A stretch of DNA of 64,000 nt from Gorsachius magnificus (lineage: Eukaryota > Chordata > Aves > Pelecaniformes > Ardeidae). Shown one piece after another: positions 52,364 to 62,984 of the stretch. Every line of letters starts with the position of its first letter. The first letter of the stretch is position 1. Below the pieces are notes generated by a model that saw only the letters and a program-made list of their open reading frames with translations, did no database searches and was not told where the DNA came from. The stretch lies in NCBI GenBank assembly GCA_034008185.1, contig CM067082.1, forward strand, positions 84,815,684 through 84,879,683, read 5' to 3'. The position numbers and the translations under genes were made by a program.

Positions 52364-52370
52364 GTAAACA
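52364..52370 (-). promoter_or_regulatory. IRF4: Candidate miR-30 seed site in the IRF4 3' UTR
   Basis: GTAAACA on the + strand is UGUUUAC in the mRNA, a 7-mer match to the miR-30 family seed, about 245 nt after the stop. Confidence 0.3.
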
Positions 52371-52613
52371 TAGCGATCATTTCGTCAGTTTTGAGTTATT
52401 CTCAGCGACAGTGGAACCTATGTGAGATGTAGCATCCAAACGTTGAAGACCCGTCATTTGTATCATACAATATGGTTTTCCTAGTTCACTTCCCTATCAT
52501 TGAACCCCTGAACACATCCAGCTGTGATGTGGATCTCCAAATTGTGACCCAGATCTGCTCCTCCACTCTGCATAATCTTTACAGTGTCTTTAAAAACACT
52601 CTTTCTGAGGGTC

Positions 52614-52757
52614 TTATTCTTGAATAGAGGAATGGCGAATAGATCTGTGATAATCCTCTGGACTAGTCACAAGTTCTGGTAAATCATAGCCTCTCAGAAG
52701 ATGTCCACTGTTTTGTTGAGCAAAGTAATACAGTTGCCTGGCAAACATTGGTTCAAC
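52614..52757 (-). CDS. IRF4: IRF4 exon 9 coding part: C-terminal tail and stop
   Basis: After the TTCCTAAG acceptor it encodes VEPMFARQLYYFAQQNSGHL, LRGYDLPELVTSPEDYHRSI and RHSSIQE, with TAA at 52616-52614. This is the canonical IRF4 C-terminus, which folds back to mask DNA binding. Small changes from mammals include Met-Phe for Leu-Leu after VEP, and LVTS for HISN. Confidence 0.97.
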   Translation of the reverse strand, partial: VEPMFARQLYYFAQQNSGHLLRGYDLPELVTSPEDYHRSIRHSSIQE

Positions 52758-54605
52758 CTTAGGAACAGACAAAATGTTAATCAGACATGTGACAAAATCT
52801 CATGCTCTTCATCTTAGTTACTTACGGTGGTTTTAAGTTAAAAACAAGGCAGGACAAAACAGTTCTGCTTACCAGAATGGGAAAACGACTGAAGCGGTTT
52901 CGCTAATCCCTGTTTTAAGCTAGGGCTTGCCTGTTCCGCTGCCAAGTGCCTTGCTAACTGCACACACTCCTTACTTCGGCCTTCGTTTAGAAGGGCACAG
53001 TACAAGTGACACAAATGATGCATTAGCAATTGCAGCCCCTTAGCCAGCCCCTGGGTGTAAGCGATGCCTACAGGCCAGACGTGTCCACGGCCGCTCAACG
53101 TGTTCAAATGCATACGCAAAGTGCTGAAACTCTCTTCTGCATTGTAAAGCACTTGGAGGACTTAACCTGAAATGCTGGAGCCCTCAGGTAGACTGAGATA
53201 CAGTGTCAAACAACTGTTTGAACAGGGTTACTCTTGTTTCTGTTCATTCAAGCTCTGATAAGGAATCTGTTCAACCACCAAGAGAGGTTTGTAGGCTTTA
53301 ACATTGCCTTCACTTCTGTCTCTTCAGAAACCACCATCCCCTCCAGGGCTTTGGGCAAATATTTAAGTTGCACACTGAGAACAAAGACCTGAAGTTCGCC
53401 TTACTTTCGGGGGACAGACATGTTGGCCAACTCTTCTCTACAACCCTCTCCTGCTGGTCAGCCAGCCCCTCCACATTAAGACATGGGCACCATTTTGGAG
53501 AAAAAAATAGGCTGTCTGTGGGTCTCACCTCTGGGAAGGGAGAGAGCCAGAAGGGATCACTGCCTTGGAGCAGCCCCACTGATCCCCCTTCCCTTCCTCT
53601 CATGGGCATTTGGAGGCAGCTGAGCATGGGGGAGACAGGAAGGCAGGTGAGCCAGACAGCTCCTGGGGCATAGCTGGTGGGATGATGGAGTTGAGGAGCA
53701 AATGGTAAAAGGCAGAAAAGCTGCCAGGACAGAAGATGAAGACGGGGGCTGAGGGAGGGATGCTAAGAAGGAGGGATGGATAGGGTGGGATGCATTTGTG
53801 AGCTTCCCACCTTCCACCCCAGACACTCGCTAGGCAGCAGTGTGGCAGTATGAAAGTTATGCAGATAAGGGGAGGCCATGGCTTATGACAAAAGTCTGAC
53901 CTGGGACCCATGCTACTACCAAAGGGGCTTTTGAAAAATTAAGAGACACCAGTTTTCTTCCCAAGGATGCAATAAGCTAAGCCCTGCTGCTAACGTGTGC
54001 ATTATCACCTCTCTTGTGGTTTTATGGGCCAATACAGCCAATTTAGAAAGTACCTGGTCTCAGTCTCCGTCATCACCCTCTCTCAGATAGCATCCCGAAA
54101 CGCTAGCTTTGAGTGTGTGTGAACTGTGGTCAGTCAGCCCATGAGCTTGCCAGCTACCTTAACCCCGAAGCTGCACAGGCAGCTCCTGCATCCCATTAAG
54201 GGCTGAGGTCCCCAAGATAGGGGGATTCTGGAGCACCTTCAGGTGCAGCGGCTGTGAAAGCACCGCGTCCTGCACCGGCCTGGCAGCCCAAGGAGCTGTG
54301 CAACCAGGCCAGCAACAACGACACAGCCCAGCTCTTCCAGGGTTCCTTTCAGCTTTAGGTTTTGAAGGGATTTGCAAGAGAGATCACCAATGCTGTACAG
54401 AGAAGGAAATCAGGTGCTCTGCCCTGCTGACGGCTACCAGTCAGTCCTTGGCTGATCTGGGGATTCAACCCCGCTCTGGAAGGTGCTGCGTTTTCAAGAA
54501 TTTATTACCTCCCTCACAACCTACACAAGGTAGAAAAGCCTGACTGGCAGATTCATATCCTCCAAGGAATATGTTTCTCTTAGGTAAGGCAGAAGTCCTA
54601 CTTAC
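52758..54605 (-). other. IRF4: IRF4 intron 8 (1848 bp)
   Basis: GTAAGT donor, TTCCTAAG acceptor (AAG rather than CAG). It holds an unexplained protein-like open frame at 52838-53152. No known repeat was recognised. Confidence 0.85.
52838..53152 (-). other. Protein-like open frame of unknown identity in IRF4 intron 8
   Basis: I do not recognise this sequence. The - strand frame is open for about 104 codons. It begins with a GTG read as the first codon; an in-frame ATG occurs at its 14th codon, and an in-frame TAA lies four codons upstream of the GTG. It reads like a helical protein: LYNAEESFSTLRMHLNTLSG, HVWPVGIAYTQGLAKGLQLL, then MHHLCHLYCALLNEG, ECVQLARHLAAEQ and SLKQGLAKPLQSF. Several CpG-containing codons (CGT, ACG, GCG, CCG, TCG) survive. 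At 52873/52872 it meets CATTCTG|GTAAGC, a strong donor. The first plausible acceptor upstream (ATTTCAG) is out of frame. It could be a diverged retrocopy, an exon of an unknown transcript, or chance. Confidence 0.3.
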
Positions 54606-54718
54606 ATGGGCTGTAATTAGTTTCCTCTGCCTCTGTGGATCTGGAAATTCCTCCCCAAAGCACAGAGCGACTTGGTATCTCGGCAGCGGGCGTCCATGGT
54701 GAGCAAAGGCTTGCAGCT
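54606..54718 (-). CDS. IRF4: IRF4 exon 8: end of association domain
   Basis: The 113-nt exon completes a Glu codon, then encodes LQAFAHHGRPLPRYQVALCF and GEEFPDPQRQRKLITAH. The acceptor is TCTTCCCAG and the donor is GTAAGT. The segment is highly conserved. Only 24 bases separate the exon from the LTR upstream. Confidence 0.97.
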
Positions 54719-57700
54719 CTGGGAAGAGAGAAAGGGTCGCGTTGTGGGTTAACCCCAGCAGGCAAGTAAGCACCCAGCCGCTCGCTTGCTCCCACCACCG
54801 GGATGGGGGAGAAAATCAGAAGGGCAAAAGTGAGAAAACTTGTGGGTTGAGATAAAGACAGTTTAACAGGTAAAAAAAAAAAAAAAAAAAAAAAAGGCAA
54901 AACAAATCAAGGGATGCAAAAAGCAATCGCTGACCACCAGCCAACTGATGCCCAGCCAGGCCCCAAGCAACAGAAACCTCTGGCAAATTCCTACCCCTGA
55001 GTTTTACTGCTGACCATGAGGTCATACGGTAGGGAATATCCCTTTGGTCAGCTTGGGTCAGCTGTCCCGGCTGTGTCCCCTCCTGACCTCTTGTCCACCT
55101 CACCCTACTTGCTGCGGGGGCAGAGTGAGAAAAATGGAGAAAGCCTTGACACTGTGCAAGCGCTGCTCAGCAGCAGCTAAAACGTCCCTGTGTTAACAGC
55201 ATTGTTTTGATCACAAATCCAAACCATAGCACCACATGGGCTGCTGTGACAAAAATTAACACTATCCCAGCCAAAACCAGTGCAGGCTGGTAAGAAAGAC
55301 TTTGTGGATGGCTGAGCTCCAAATGGAGGACCCTGGAGCACAGTGGGAGAAGATGAAGCAACTCCAGGGGAGGATGAGAGAGGTCAGGAAAAAGACAAGA
55401 GGTAAGGAGAAGACACTGACTTTGGAGACTTTCCCACAGATCAGGAAAAGCTAGCTATAACACCGCAATTTTTCTGTTCGCCTCATTTCATATGCACAAA
55501 CTGGGTTGTCTTTCAATTAATATTTCTATTGGGCCTTGACACCAGAACCTCCTGCAGCAGACGCCGTCGGTAGCCAGGACCCACTCAAGTGGACGCCCAA
55601 CAGCAGCACTGAAACCAATGGCTTAGTAAAGCCAGAGACTCAAAGTACTGCCAGACACAAATTCAGCCTCAGCTAGACACAGTCATGGAGCCACTGTCAC
55701 CACGGTGCCTAGTGGGGGATGGGGAGGCACGGAAAGGCGAAGGGCCTTATTTAAACCATGCACCGAGACAGCAAAAGAGCCTGTGTCTTCTGCACTCCTG
55801 CACTCTCTTCACTAACCCACACCCTTGCACCTAATTAAATAATTATTCCCATAGTCAAAGTGTCCCCTACAAAAGATAGCAGGGGAGGCCTTTAACAGAG
55901 ACTTCCACCTGGACCAAAATCACTATGTTTTGGCTTAGACACTGCATTTCCTTCTAGAAAAGAGAAAATTCTATCTAATCTAACACAATATCCTCGTTAA
56001 AGTCTGTGTTACATGCCGTATTTCTACATAGTTGATTGCTAAAGATTTCATTTTAATTTATATCCTTGTTCATGCTTTCTGGAAAAAGTTGAACTTAGTA
56101 TTAAAACCAATGTCTTACAATGAAGCACCCCCTCCCTGCTATACAGGGAAAGCAGAGTCTTCAAACTTGGCACGACAAATGCACCTTTTCCCAGAAATAC
56201 ACCCCTGCCATTTCTACTCTAACTGCAAGCTTTTCAGACCAGGGCATGAATTCAGTGGCCACCACAATAGTGTCCCAACCCTGGCTTGGGTCTTACTGGA
56301 GAGTCAGTTATAAGACTAAAACAATGGGCTTAAAATGACTTAAAAGACAGAGTGAAGCATGGTTCTCCCCAGAGTCTCCCCCCAAAAAAATCCTAAAAGT
56401 GCTGTGAGCTTCTTGGAGGTATGCCAGGAGAGAAGAGAGATTTTCCATAGGACCCCGCTTCCCTCTGTGCTGCCACAGGACAGGGAAGGACGATCCACCC
56501 AGCCATACTGCTCATGGGGAACTTCTGCCACCTTCCTCTTTCCCCCAGCTTTTCTTGGCCTCAGCAATTCTCCAAATCCTGAATACCTGCGGGAGCACCA
56601 CACAGCAGCCCACGGCATGGACCTGGAGAAGGAAGCCCTTTCTTTCCCACCAACAGGATAATTGGGGCTTGAGGTAAGCCTCGTGATTCTCCAAACCCCT
56701 CCACTCACTCCATCTCCCTTTGCAGGCCCAAACCATCTCCTGCTACTCCATTCCAGCTGCCCCTCCTTCTGGAAGCCAACCCTCCTCTGCCTGCTGCCCT
56801 CACACTCCCAAATTCTCTTTCTCTATATCCTCCTACTTTCCACCCAGCCCAATTTACTGCATTTATTACGCAGTACTCCCCAGGGACCATCCGCCTGTTT
56901 TCTGATTTATTGCCATTTTAGCCTTCACACAAGCTGCTCAACACAGGCCTCAACGCTCCAGCGCAGTTTGCATTGCAGGGTCCAGCTCTTCAACAGGGTC
57001 CTAATAGCTGTGGTCCACGGTAGTTCTGCTTCTGCCCCTTTCTCTGCTGTTCACTATTTCCCCTCCTGGTAGAGGTCTCCCCCGTCTCTTCCCAAGGAAG
57101 CCCTGGTTTCCTAAGGGGGGAATCCCCAAGCTTGCCTGCTGTCTGGGACCTCAGTACATTCAATTAACATGCAGATGTGATACACCCATGGCAAGTCACA
57201 AACTTAGCTGAGCATCAACACATGCAAACACTCACTTTGCACACACCGCAGACTATGACTTCAACCACGTGCTTGGGTTTGCACAGGCACTGGTGCATAA
57301 GTAATTTAGGAGGGGGGAAAAAATAACTATTGCTTGAGCTTATCTTTGGGGTTAGGCATCTAAAAAGAGATGTCCCATCAACCGTTTGGAAGAACCCAGA
57401 GTACATCTAAAAAAACACCTGAGAAAAGGGAAAGGGATTTCCAAAACCATCATCAGAGCCAGAATTATACGTCTTTAAATTAGCATATGATTGAAGCCCA
57501 AGCCAATACCCTGACCTCAAATTCCCCTTTCTAACTGTCAATTTTCACATCCATATGAGATTTTTCTCTTGAAATGCAAGTCTTGCTTGACCATTTTGCT
57601 AGGATGGTGCATCAACCTTGGAATATAAAGTAAGCTAAAGACGTTGGTTTGGGTTTTTTTAATTTTGCAAGGCATTATTCCCCTGAGAGACTCATACCAG

Positions 57701-58600
57701 TGCTGATGCCCTCTTCTAATGGGAAAACACACCAAACCATAGGCACTTGGTTCACCTGTAGCAATGCCACACATCTCAAAGAAGGGGCAATGTATTCCTG
57801 CTGCCCAAGTTGTCCTCTGCAACAATTGGCAACAATGACCGGCTCCCACCAGAGTTTCTCTGGGTGGACAGCTTTCCTCCCTCTAACTGCTCAGAAGTGC
57901 TGGGAAGCAGGGTTGAGGCTTTCCCCCTTCCCTCCATGGGCTGGAAGGAGAAAGCACCGTCCTGAAGCGTGCCCTTGCCCTCTCTGAGCTGATGCTTCCA
58001 ACTGCCCTGTGCAAAACGAGACCTTCCCACATTGCTCTGGAGAGGTAATGCACCTCCCTGCCTAGAGCAATACGGAAACTCCAGAGCTTTTCACCCCCCA
58101 GATATCTCTTCAACACTGGCACAGACTGAAAAGAAGGCTTTCTACTGAAATTAGTGCTGATATTTGTATACTCTGAGCAAGATCTCAGGCTTGCTCTGGG
58201 TCAGGTTGAGAGCAGCACAAGTGCAGACCACAGAGCTACTGAGAGCTTACACTAGCAGATCCAAGAGCAGGATCCACTTTCCTCTGTAGCCCAATATGTG
58301 GAAAGACTATTTTGTTAGGTTCCTCCTCACACTTCTTAAAGAAATGTGAGGTGTGGGGTGTCAGCAGATGAGCATCGGTTCATTCCTGCTGGTTTGTGCA
58401 GGGGCATTGAATGCGCACAGAGAGCAGAATTTGACAGGATTATTCAGGAGACAACTACGCCTTGACTGTGCTTCCCCAGAAGCAGAAGTGAGGGCTAATT
58501 CTTACTGTAACTCATAAGGTAACGCACTCCCATAAAGGTGATGTGGCGAGCGACTGGGAGACGTCTCCGAAAATGGTATCAAAACCATAGTGGGAATTAC
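54719..58600 (-). other. IRF4: IRF4 intron 7 (3882 bp) with a solo LTR at its 3' end
   Basis: GTAATT donor, CTTCCCAG acceptor. Apart from the LTR at 54743-55279 no repeat or exon was recognised. The intron is C/T-rich around 56.7-57.1 kb. Confidence 0.9.
54743..55279 (-). mobile_element. Solo endogenous-retrovirus LTR, sense to IRF4
   Basis: Read on the - strand it starts TGGTTTTGGCTGGGATAGTG, passes through GGGACACAGCCGGGACAGCT, CCAAAGGGATATTCC, AAACTGTCTTTATCTCAACC and TTCTCCCCCATCCCGG, and ends GGGGTTAACCCACA. It therefore has TG..CA ends and is about 537 bp. I recognise this from memory as a widespread avian LTR, but I cannot give a family name with certainty. A 24-nt A tract (54871-54894, + strand) lies inside. 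No internal retroviral genes flank it, so it is a solo LTR from recombination. No clear target-site duplication is visible. Confidence 0.85.
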
Positions 58601-58954
58601 CTGCTAAAAACTGCTGAGTATCAAAGAGCTTGCATGTTTGGTCCCGCTCCAGCTTGTTGGGTCGGTCACTGCAGAGCGCCAGAGGCCCATCCCAGTAGAT
58701 CCTGCTTTGGCAAAGTCTCTTAGCATAGAGGCCATCAGGTGCCATCCACAGTATTACTCCTCGTTCCAGGTGGTTCAGCAGTTTCTCTATGTTCTTCCTC
58801 TGGCCATTATCCTCTGGATAAGGGAAGATAACTTGCTCCAGGCTGCTGACCTCATAACTTTGGCCATGGGATATCCTACAACCTTCAGGACTAGAAGTTG
58901 TCACCTCCTTTACCAGTATTTCACGGTAATATAAGCAGATGTGGAGCCGACAAT
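58601..58954 (-). CDS. IRF4: IRF4 exon 7: main IRF-association domain
   Basis: The 354-nt exon, the largest coding exon, lies between CTTGTAG and GTAATT. It completes an Asp codon, then encodes CRLHICLYYREILVKEVTTS, continues through a segment with FPYPEDNGQRKNIEKLLNHL and WMAPDGLYAKRLCQSRIYWD, and ends LFDTQQFLA plus one base. This is the beta-sandwich core of the domain that binds PU.1 and other partners. No disruption is seen. A 177-codon open frame covers it. Confidence 0.97.
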
Positions 58955-59609
58955 CTACAAGGAGGAAAAAAAAAAAAAAAGAATCACTGTGGTACATTAG
59001 TACGAATGTTTTACGTTTCAGATCTGCACTAAGTCCAAGAAACAAGTTTGCATGAGATTTCTGAGCCTGGTTGTCACCAGGTCACACCCAGAAGACAGGC
59101 TCTCGTTAGCAAAAATCATCAAAAGAATATAAACACTAAAACTTTTGGGGTACAGCAGCATTAATGCGCCCTCATTTTATTATAAGGACTACTGATGTGG
59201 GAATTTGGTAGGCACTAAGATCCCGCAAACTTCACATTTCCGTTCGAAAGGAAAACTCTGCGCGTAAAAAGTTCTTGTTCGTCACATTTTCCAAGTTCAC
59301 ATCACAATTAAACCCACCGGCTCAGCACACTTCCTCAGATTTGATCAGGAAGTAGCCATGCTTCTCCCCAGATTTTGCATAAAAGAGGCTTCTGCACAGG
59401 GGACCTGCAAACTTGCACTCAGCTGCCTGAAGAGAAGTGACTGCTGGCTCCTGCTCCAACAGGGCTGTACTTGAAATCCCCAGCCTTACTCTCAAACGGC
59501 CATTCGGTCAACTTGGCTGACCCCTAAGAACCCACACAGCACTGAATATATATATATATATATATATATATGCATAAAAAAATATATGTGTGTGTATATA
59601 ACCTACGTG

Positions 59610-59655
<46 letters not shown>

Positions 59656-60315
59656 TACATACAGGCCCTGATCCAGGAGAACAATCCTGCTCAAGAAACC
59701 TGCCAAGCATCGCGTTACAGGTTTATCCATTATTTCTGAGAAAAGCAGATTCCCACACCTTTTCCCAGAGTTATTTGGAAAGTCCCCCAGCATCCGGACG
59801 GCTACAAACCTGGCTGAAATAACTTCCCTTTTCTTCCCCAAATGCCTTTTTTGACACCAGGAATAATGAAGCAGAGCAAAGCCAGATGGCACCAGCAGGA
59901 GCACAGCAAGGTACCCAGATAACACCAGCTTTTGCGGGGGGCTCCTCCCAAATGAAAAAGTGAGCTAAAAGTCACTGACAACCCCAAAGTTTCCAAACTC
60001 CCCTGGGAAGGCCTGATTTGGTGGTTCACTGAAGCAACCCACCACTAACACTGTGAGCCAGCCAGGGACTTCCATTAACTTTAACCACAGTCCCCCGATC
60101 TCCTGGAGCTGCGGCTGCAAGTGCTTAACTATCCTAGGAAACAGAGGCTTAAGTCCATACACCGAATTCATTCATTAAAGAGGTTTCTTTTTTTTTTTTT
60201 TTTTTTTAAATTCTTTTTTCTTCTCATTGGAAAGGAGAGATGGTGCCAGGGCAAGCCAGAAGTGGGAGTCTCTTGTCAAGCTCCCCAGAAAGCCCGGGGG
60301 GGTCACGGACCTTAC
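58955..60315 (-). other. IRF4: IRF4 intron 6 (1361 bp) with dinucleotide repeats
   Basis: GTAAGG donor, CTTGTAG acceptor. It contains (AT)13 at 59546-59571, a mixed GT/TA stretch, (AC)15 at 59617-59646 and a T tract at about 60188-60207. Confidence 0.9.
59546..59664. repeat. Alternating AT / GT / AC microsatellite cluster
   Basis: An AT run (59546-59571) is followed by TGTGTGTATATA, TATATATACA and an AC run (59617-59646). Almost the whole tract alternates purine and pyrimidine. Confidence 0.95.
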
Positions 60316-60423
60316 CTGACAGGGCGAGGGCTTCACCAGACCTTATGCTTGGCTCAATCGGGATGCCAGGAGTCTGGGACTCAGGAGGGGCACAAGCATA
60401 AAAGGTTCCTGTCACCTGACAAC
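60316..60423 (-). CDS. IRF4: IRF4 exon 6: end of linker / start of association domain
   Basis: The 108-nt exon encodes (G)CQVTGTFYACAPPESQTPG, then IPIEPSIRSGEALALS plus one base, between AAACAG and GTAAGG. The TGTFYACAPPES block is characteristic of IRF4. Confidence 0.96.
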
Positions 60424-62220
60424 CTGTTTTCACAAACAAAAGTCAGTGATGGCTGCCTAAATCCTAAAAGAAAAGCTCGGGCAGAGATCACAGCGACGCA
60501 AAAGTGAGTTTTTCTGGGCCCTACCAGGAACTCCTCTCTCTTCCCCCCTTCTTCTTAAAAAGGTCTTATTTCCCATTTTTTCCAGGTATGCCAAGTCTAC
60601 CAGTCTCTCCAGATGTTATTTGGACTGTTTTTTTATTTGGGTCTGCATTAAATACTCCCTTGTCATTTCAGCATTCCCCCTAGTACTTTTTCCTTACCTA
60701 ATGTGTTTTTCTATTACAGAAATAATTTACATTCTTAACTATAGTGCTCTTGAAAGCTGCCTGCATAAAATAATCCATTCAGTATGAGGAATTCTACTAA
60801 AGCCAGGTATAACAATAAAGCTGGAATTAACACTGTTTAAAAAGCAGGTAAAGAACATTGTGCAGCAGGAGATTACTAGGGGTTTACTACCAGGAGTACT
60901 ACTATTAGACTCTTCCAAGAGATGCCTATCAGTAAGTGGATTACAACACGGGCAATTGATGTTTTCCTCTGTTTCTTCATGCCAGTGAAAATCTCTGGAG
61001 GATGATGCAAGAGACTTGCAGACCAGCGCACACTACTTTTCCCAGTGGCAGAACCCACCACAACCAGGAGCTGGAGCCATGCGGATACAAAACACCCGCA
61101 TCTCTTGGAGAAGTCTTAGAGCCCAATGAGGAACCCAATACCAGCCACTAACGACTGCCTCCAAATTCAATGCGGCATCTGAATGTGTGTTTAACTGCTG
61201 CAGAGGATGTGTTAAGGGCAGAATTCATTCAGCCTGATACCTCGATTTTTTTATGAGCAAACAGCTCAACTAGAAGCAAAGGATTCTGCCTAATAATTCC
61301 AACATCCTGCCAGCAAACCTTGCAGTGCACTGAGCATTTGCTTTTTAGCAGACCCAAAGAAACAGGAGTTTATTTCTCTGCACCAAAACCTCTAGAGAAT
61401 TGCCCTCTGAAAATGTAGCATCCACTCTAAGAAGCCCTTCCTCGCCTCCCGGCCTTTCCTGCCCTTCTGAACCAGCTGCTTCTCCTCACGAAGCAAAAGC
61501 CCGTGTCCTCAGGTGAGTTATTCTGCAAGGGTCTCTGGCACACTGTTCCCTTTCTCTTATGTTTTATCCCCTGGGGGCTTCAGCGCTGCCAATTTTCACA
61601 GTTCAGGCTTTTTCCTAAGGATGCAGAGCTTGGAAAGCCATGATTATGTTAGAGTCTGGTACTGTGAGATCTTCAGGGAAGGGAACATCCCTTTATTCTG
61701 TTTCTGCTGTACCAGCCCCAAGAGAGACTCAATCCATGACAAGTTGTCCCACTGCCACAGCACTAAAATCAAGTAATAATTTCAGCTTTCCTCTCGGGAG
61801 AATAATGCCATTCTAATCCACAAGGCTGGAGGGATAAACCTCACTGATGTGCGCCTCAAAAAGTCCCAAAATCAGAAAGCAAAGCTAAAGAACGCACGTT
61901 CCCATCTGGGGGTTTTCGGGAGGGGGTTGCTTCCCTTCTTATTGCTCAGGGCTTTGGGGACAGCTCAGGACTTTGGGGGTCTGACTTGTATCGACTCAGA
62001 GGACTGCATAGCTCACACACCGCCTGTATGGTGGCAGTGAAAGCAAGAGCCAGGACAAAGGCTCTTGCCACAGGCCCTGTGGCTCTCCCTGCTGGGAGCC
62101 CAGCGCTCCTCTCCGGCCACTTCTTCTAATTCCACCGAAAGCCACGAATAAGAAACCTGAAATCTGCAGTCCCTCTAGGTGACCAACCTCAGCAAGCAAC
62201 CCTGAGCAGGAGCGTCTTAC
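60424..62220 (-). other. IRF4: IRF4 intron 5 (1797 bp)
   Basis: GTAAGA donor, AAAACAG acceptor. No exon or repeat family was recognised. Confidence 0.9.
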
Positions 62221-62362
62221 CATTTTCACAGCCAGGCCCTTGCCAGTGATGACTGCGAGCTGCAAAGGGGACGCTGGCGCACTGGTAAGGGATGTCGGGA
62301 TGCGGCTGCTCCGGGGCAAACTCCCTCCAGTTCCGTTCGTGGGGCACCATGTAGTTTGGTAC
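62221..62362 (-). CDS. IRF4: IRF4 exon 5: linker
   Basis: The 142-nt exon encodes VPNYMVPHERNWREFAPEQP, then HPDIPYQCASVPFAARSHHW and QGPGCEN plus one base. It is flanked by AATAG and GTAAGA. This aligns with the linker of vertebrate IRF4, which is the least conserved part of the protein; the middle differs from the mammalian version. Confidence 0.95.
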
Positions 62363-62895
62363 CTATTCAATTTAACAAGATATTCTTTTACTCGGCAGCT
62401 GTCAAAGCTAATGCTCTGCATCACACCAGCTTTCACATTTCGGCTCCTTGATTTGCTCTGCCAAAGCCCAGGCTACGCAAATGGCACTTCGCCACCACCA
62501 CCAATGAGGCTTTCAAATGAACTTCTCACCACTGGTGTAAATAATAAGCAGGGTGGAATAACAAAAGGCAGTCCCGGTATGGCTGGTAAATGTCTGCTTG
62601 GAAGAGCAAGGCTTCATTGGGTGCTTACATTCTGGCATCAACAGAGTGGCCGTGCACTAATATCTATCGCCCAACAGAAAAGAGCTATTACTCAGGGATA
62701 AACAACACCAAGGGAAGTCAACTGCCCTGGGGCCTCATATGACATTAGAAAAGTTGCTTCTCGAATTCTCAGTTTTCATAATAAAGTTTCTTCCCAGAGA
62801 GAACTAGAGAGCCACGCCAGCAAAGACAGACATAGCACAGAGATGCTGCTGCTCAATGTACAAGCACCAAGCGAAATGCGTAACTGATGTCATAC
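62363..62895 (-). other. IRF4: IRF4 intron 4 (533 bp)
   Basis: GTATGA donor, TTGAATAG acceptor. In humans the corresponding intron is about 1.2 kb and carries the pigmentation-associated enhancer site rs12203592. The bird intron is less than half that size. An AP-2-like CCCTGGGGC (62725-62733) and an E-box-like CATATG (62736-62741) can be seen. Confidence 0.9.
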
Positions 62896-62984
62896 CTGAG
62901 ATGGTAGTGAAGTGTAAGGAGACGTTATTGGAAAGGGATGGTTCATCATTAACGGTTGCTCCTCTATGCTGATCTGTTTTGCAC
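62896..62984 (-). CDS. IRF4: IRF4 exon 4: linker
   Basis: The 89-nt exon between ACATAG and GTATGA completes a Gly codon, then encodes AKQISIEEQPLMMNHPFPIT followed by SPYTSLPSQ. This is the start of the proline-rich linker between the DNA-binding and association domains. Confidence 0.95.

Larger units (their letters stand above)
50960..52613 (-). other. IRF4: IRF4 3' UTR (extent inferred)
   Basis: AT-rich sequence follows the stop. AATAAA (read on the - strand) occurs at 51903-51898 and at 50987-50982. The latter is followed about 30-45 bases later by a T/GT-rich TGTCTTGTTTTC, typical of a downstream poly(A) element. The distal site would give a 3' UTR of about 1.65 kb. A miR-125-type and a miR-30-type seed match lie in the first 370 nt. 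The exact ends need transcript data. Confidence 0.5.

Noticed and set aside
57649..57987. + strand ORF of 112 codons in IRF4 intron 7
   Set aside because: No splice or start context and no protein-like pattern; it lies antisense in a normal intron.
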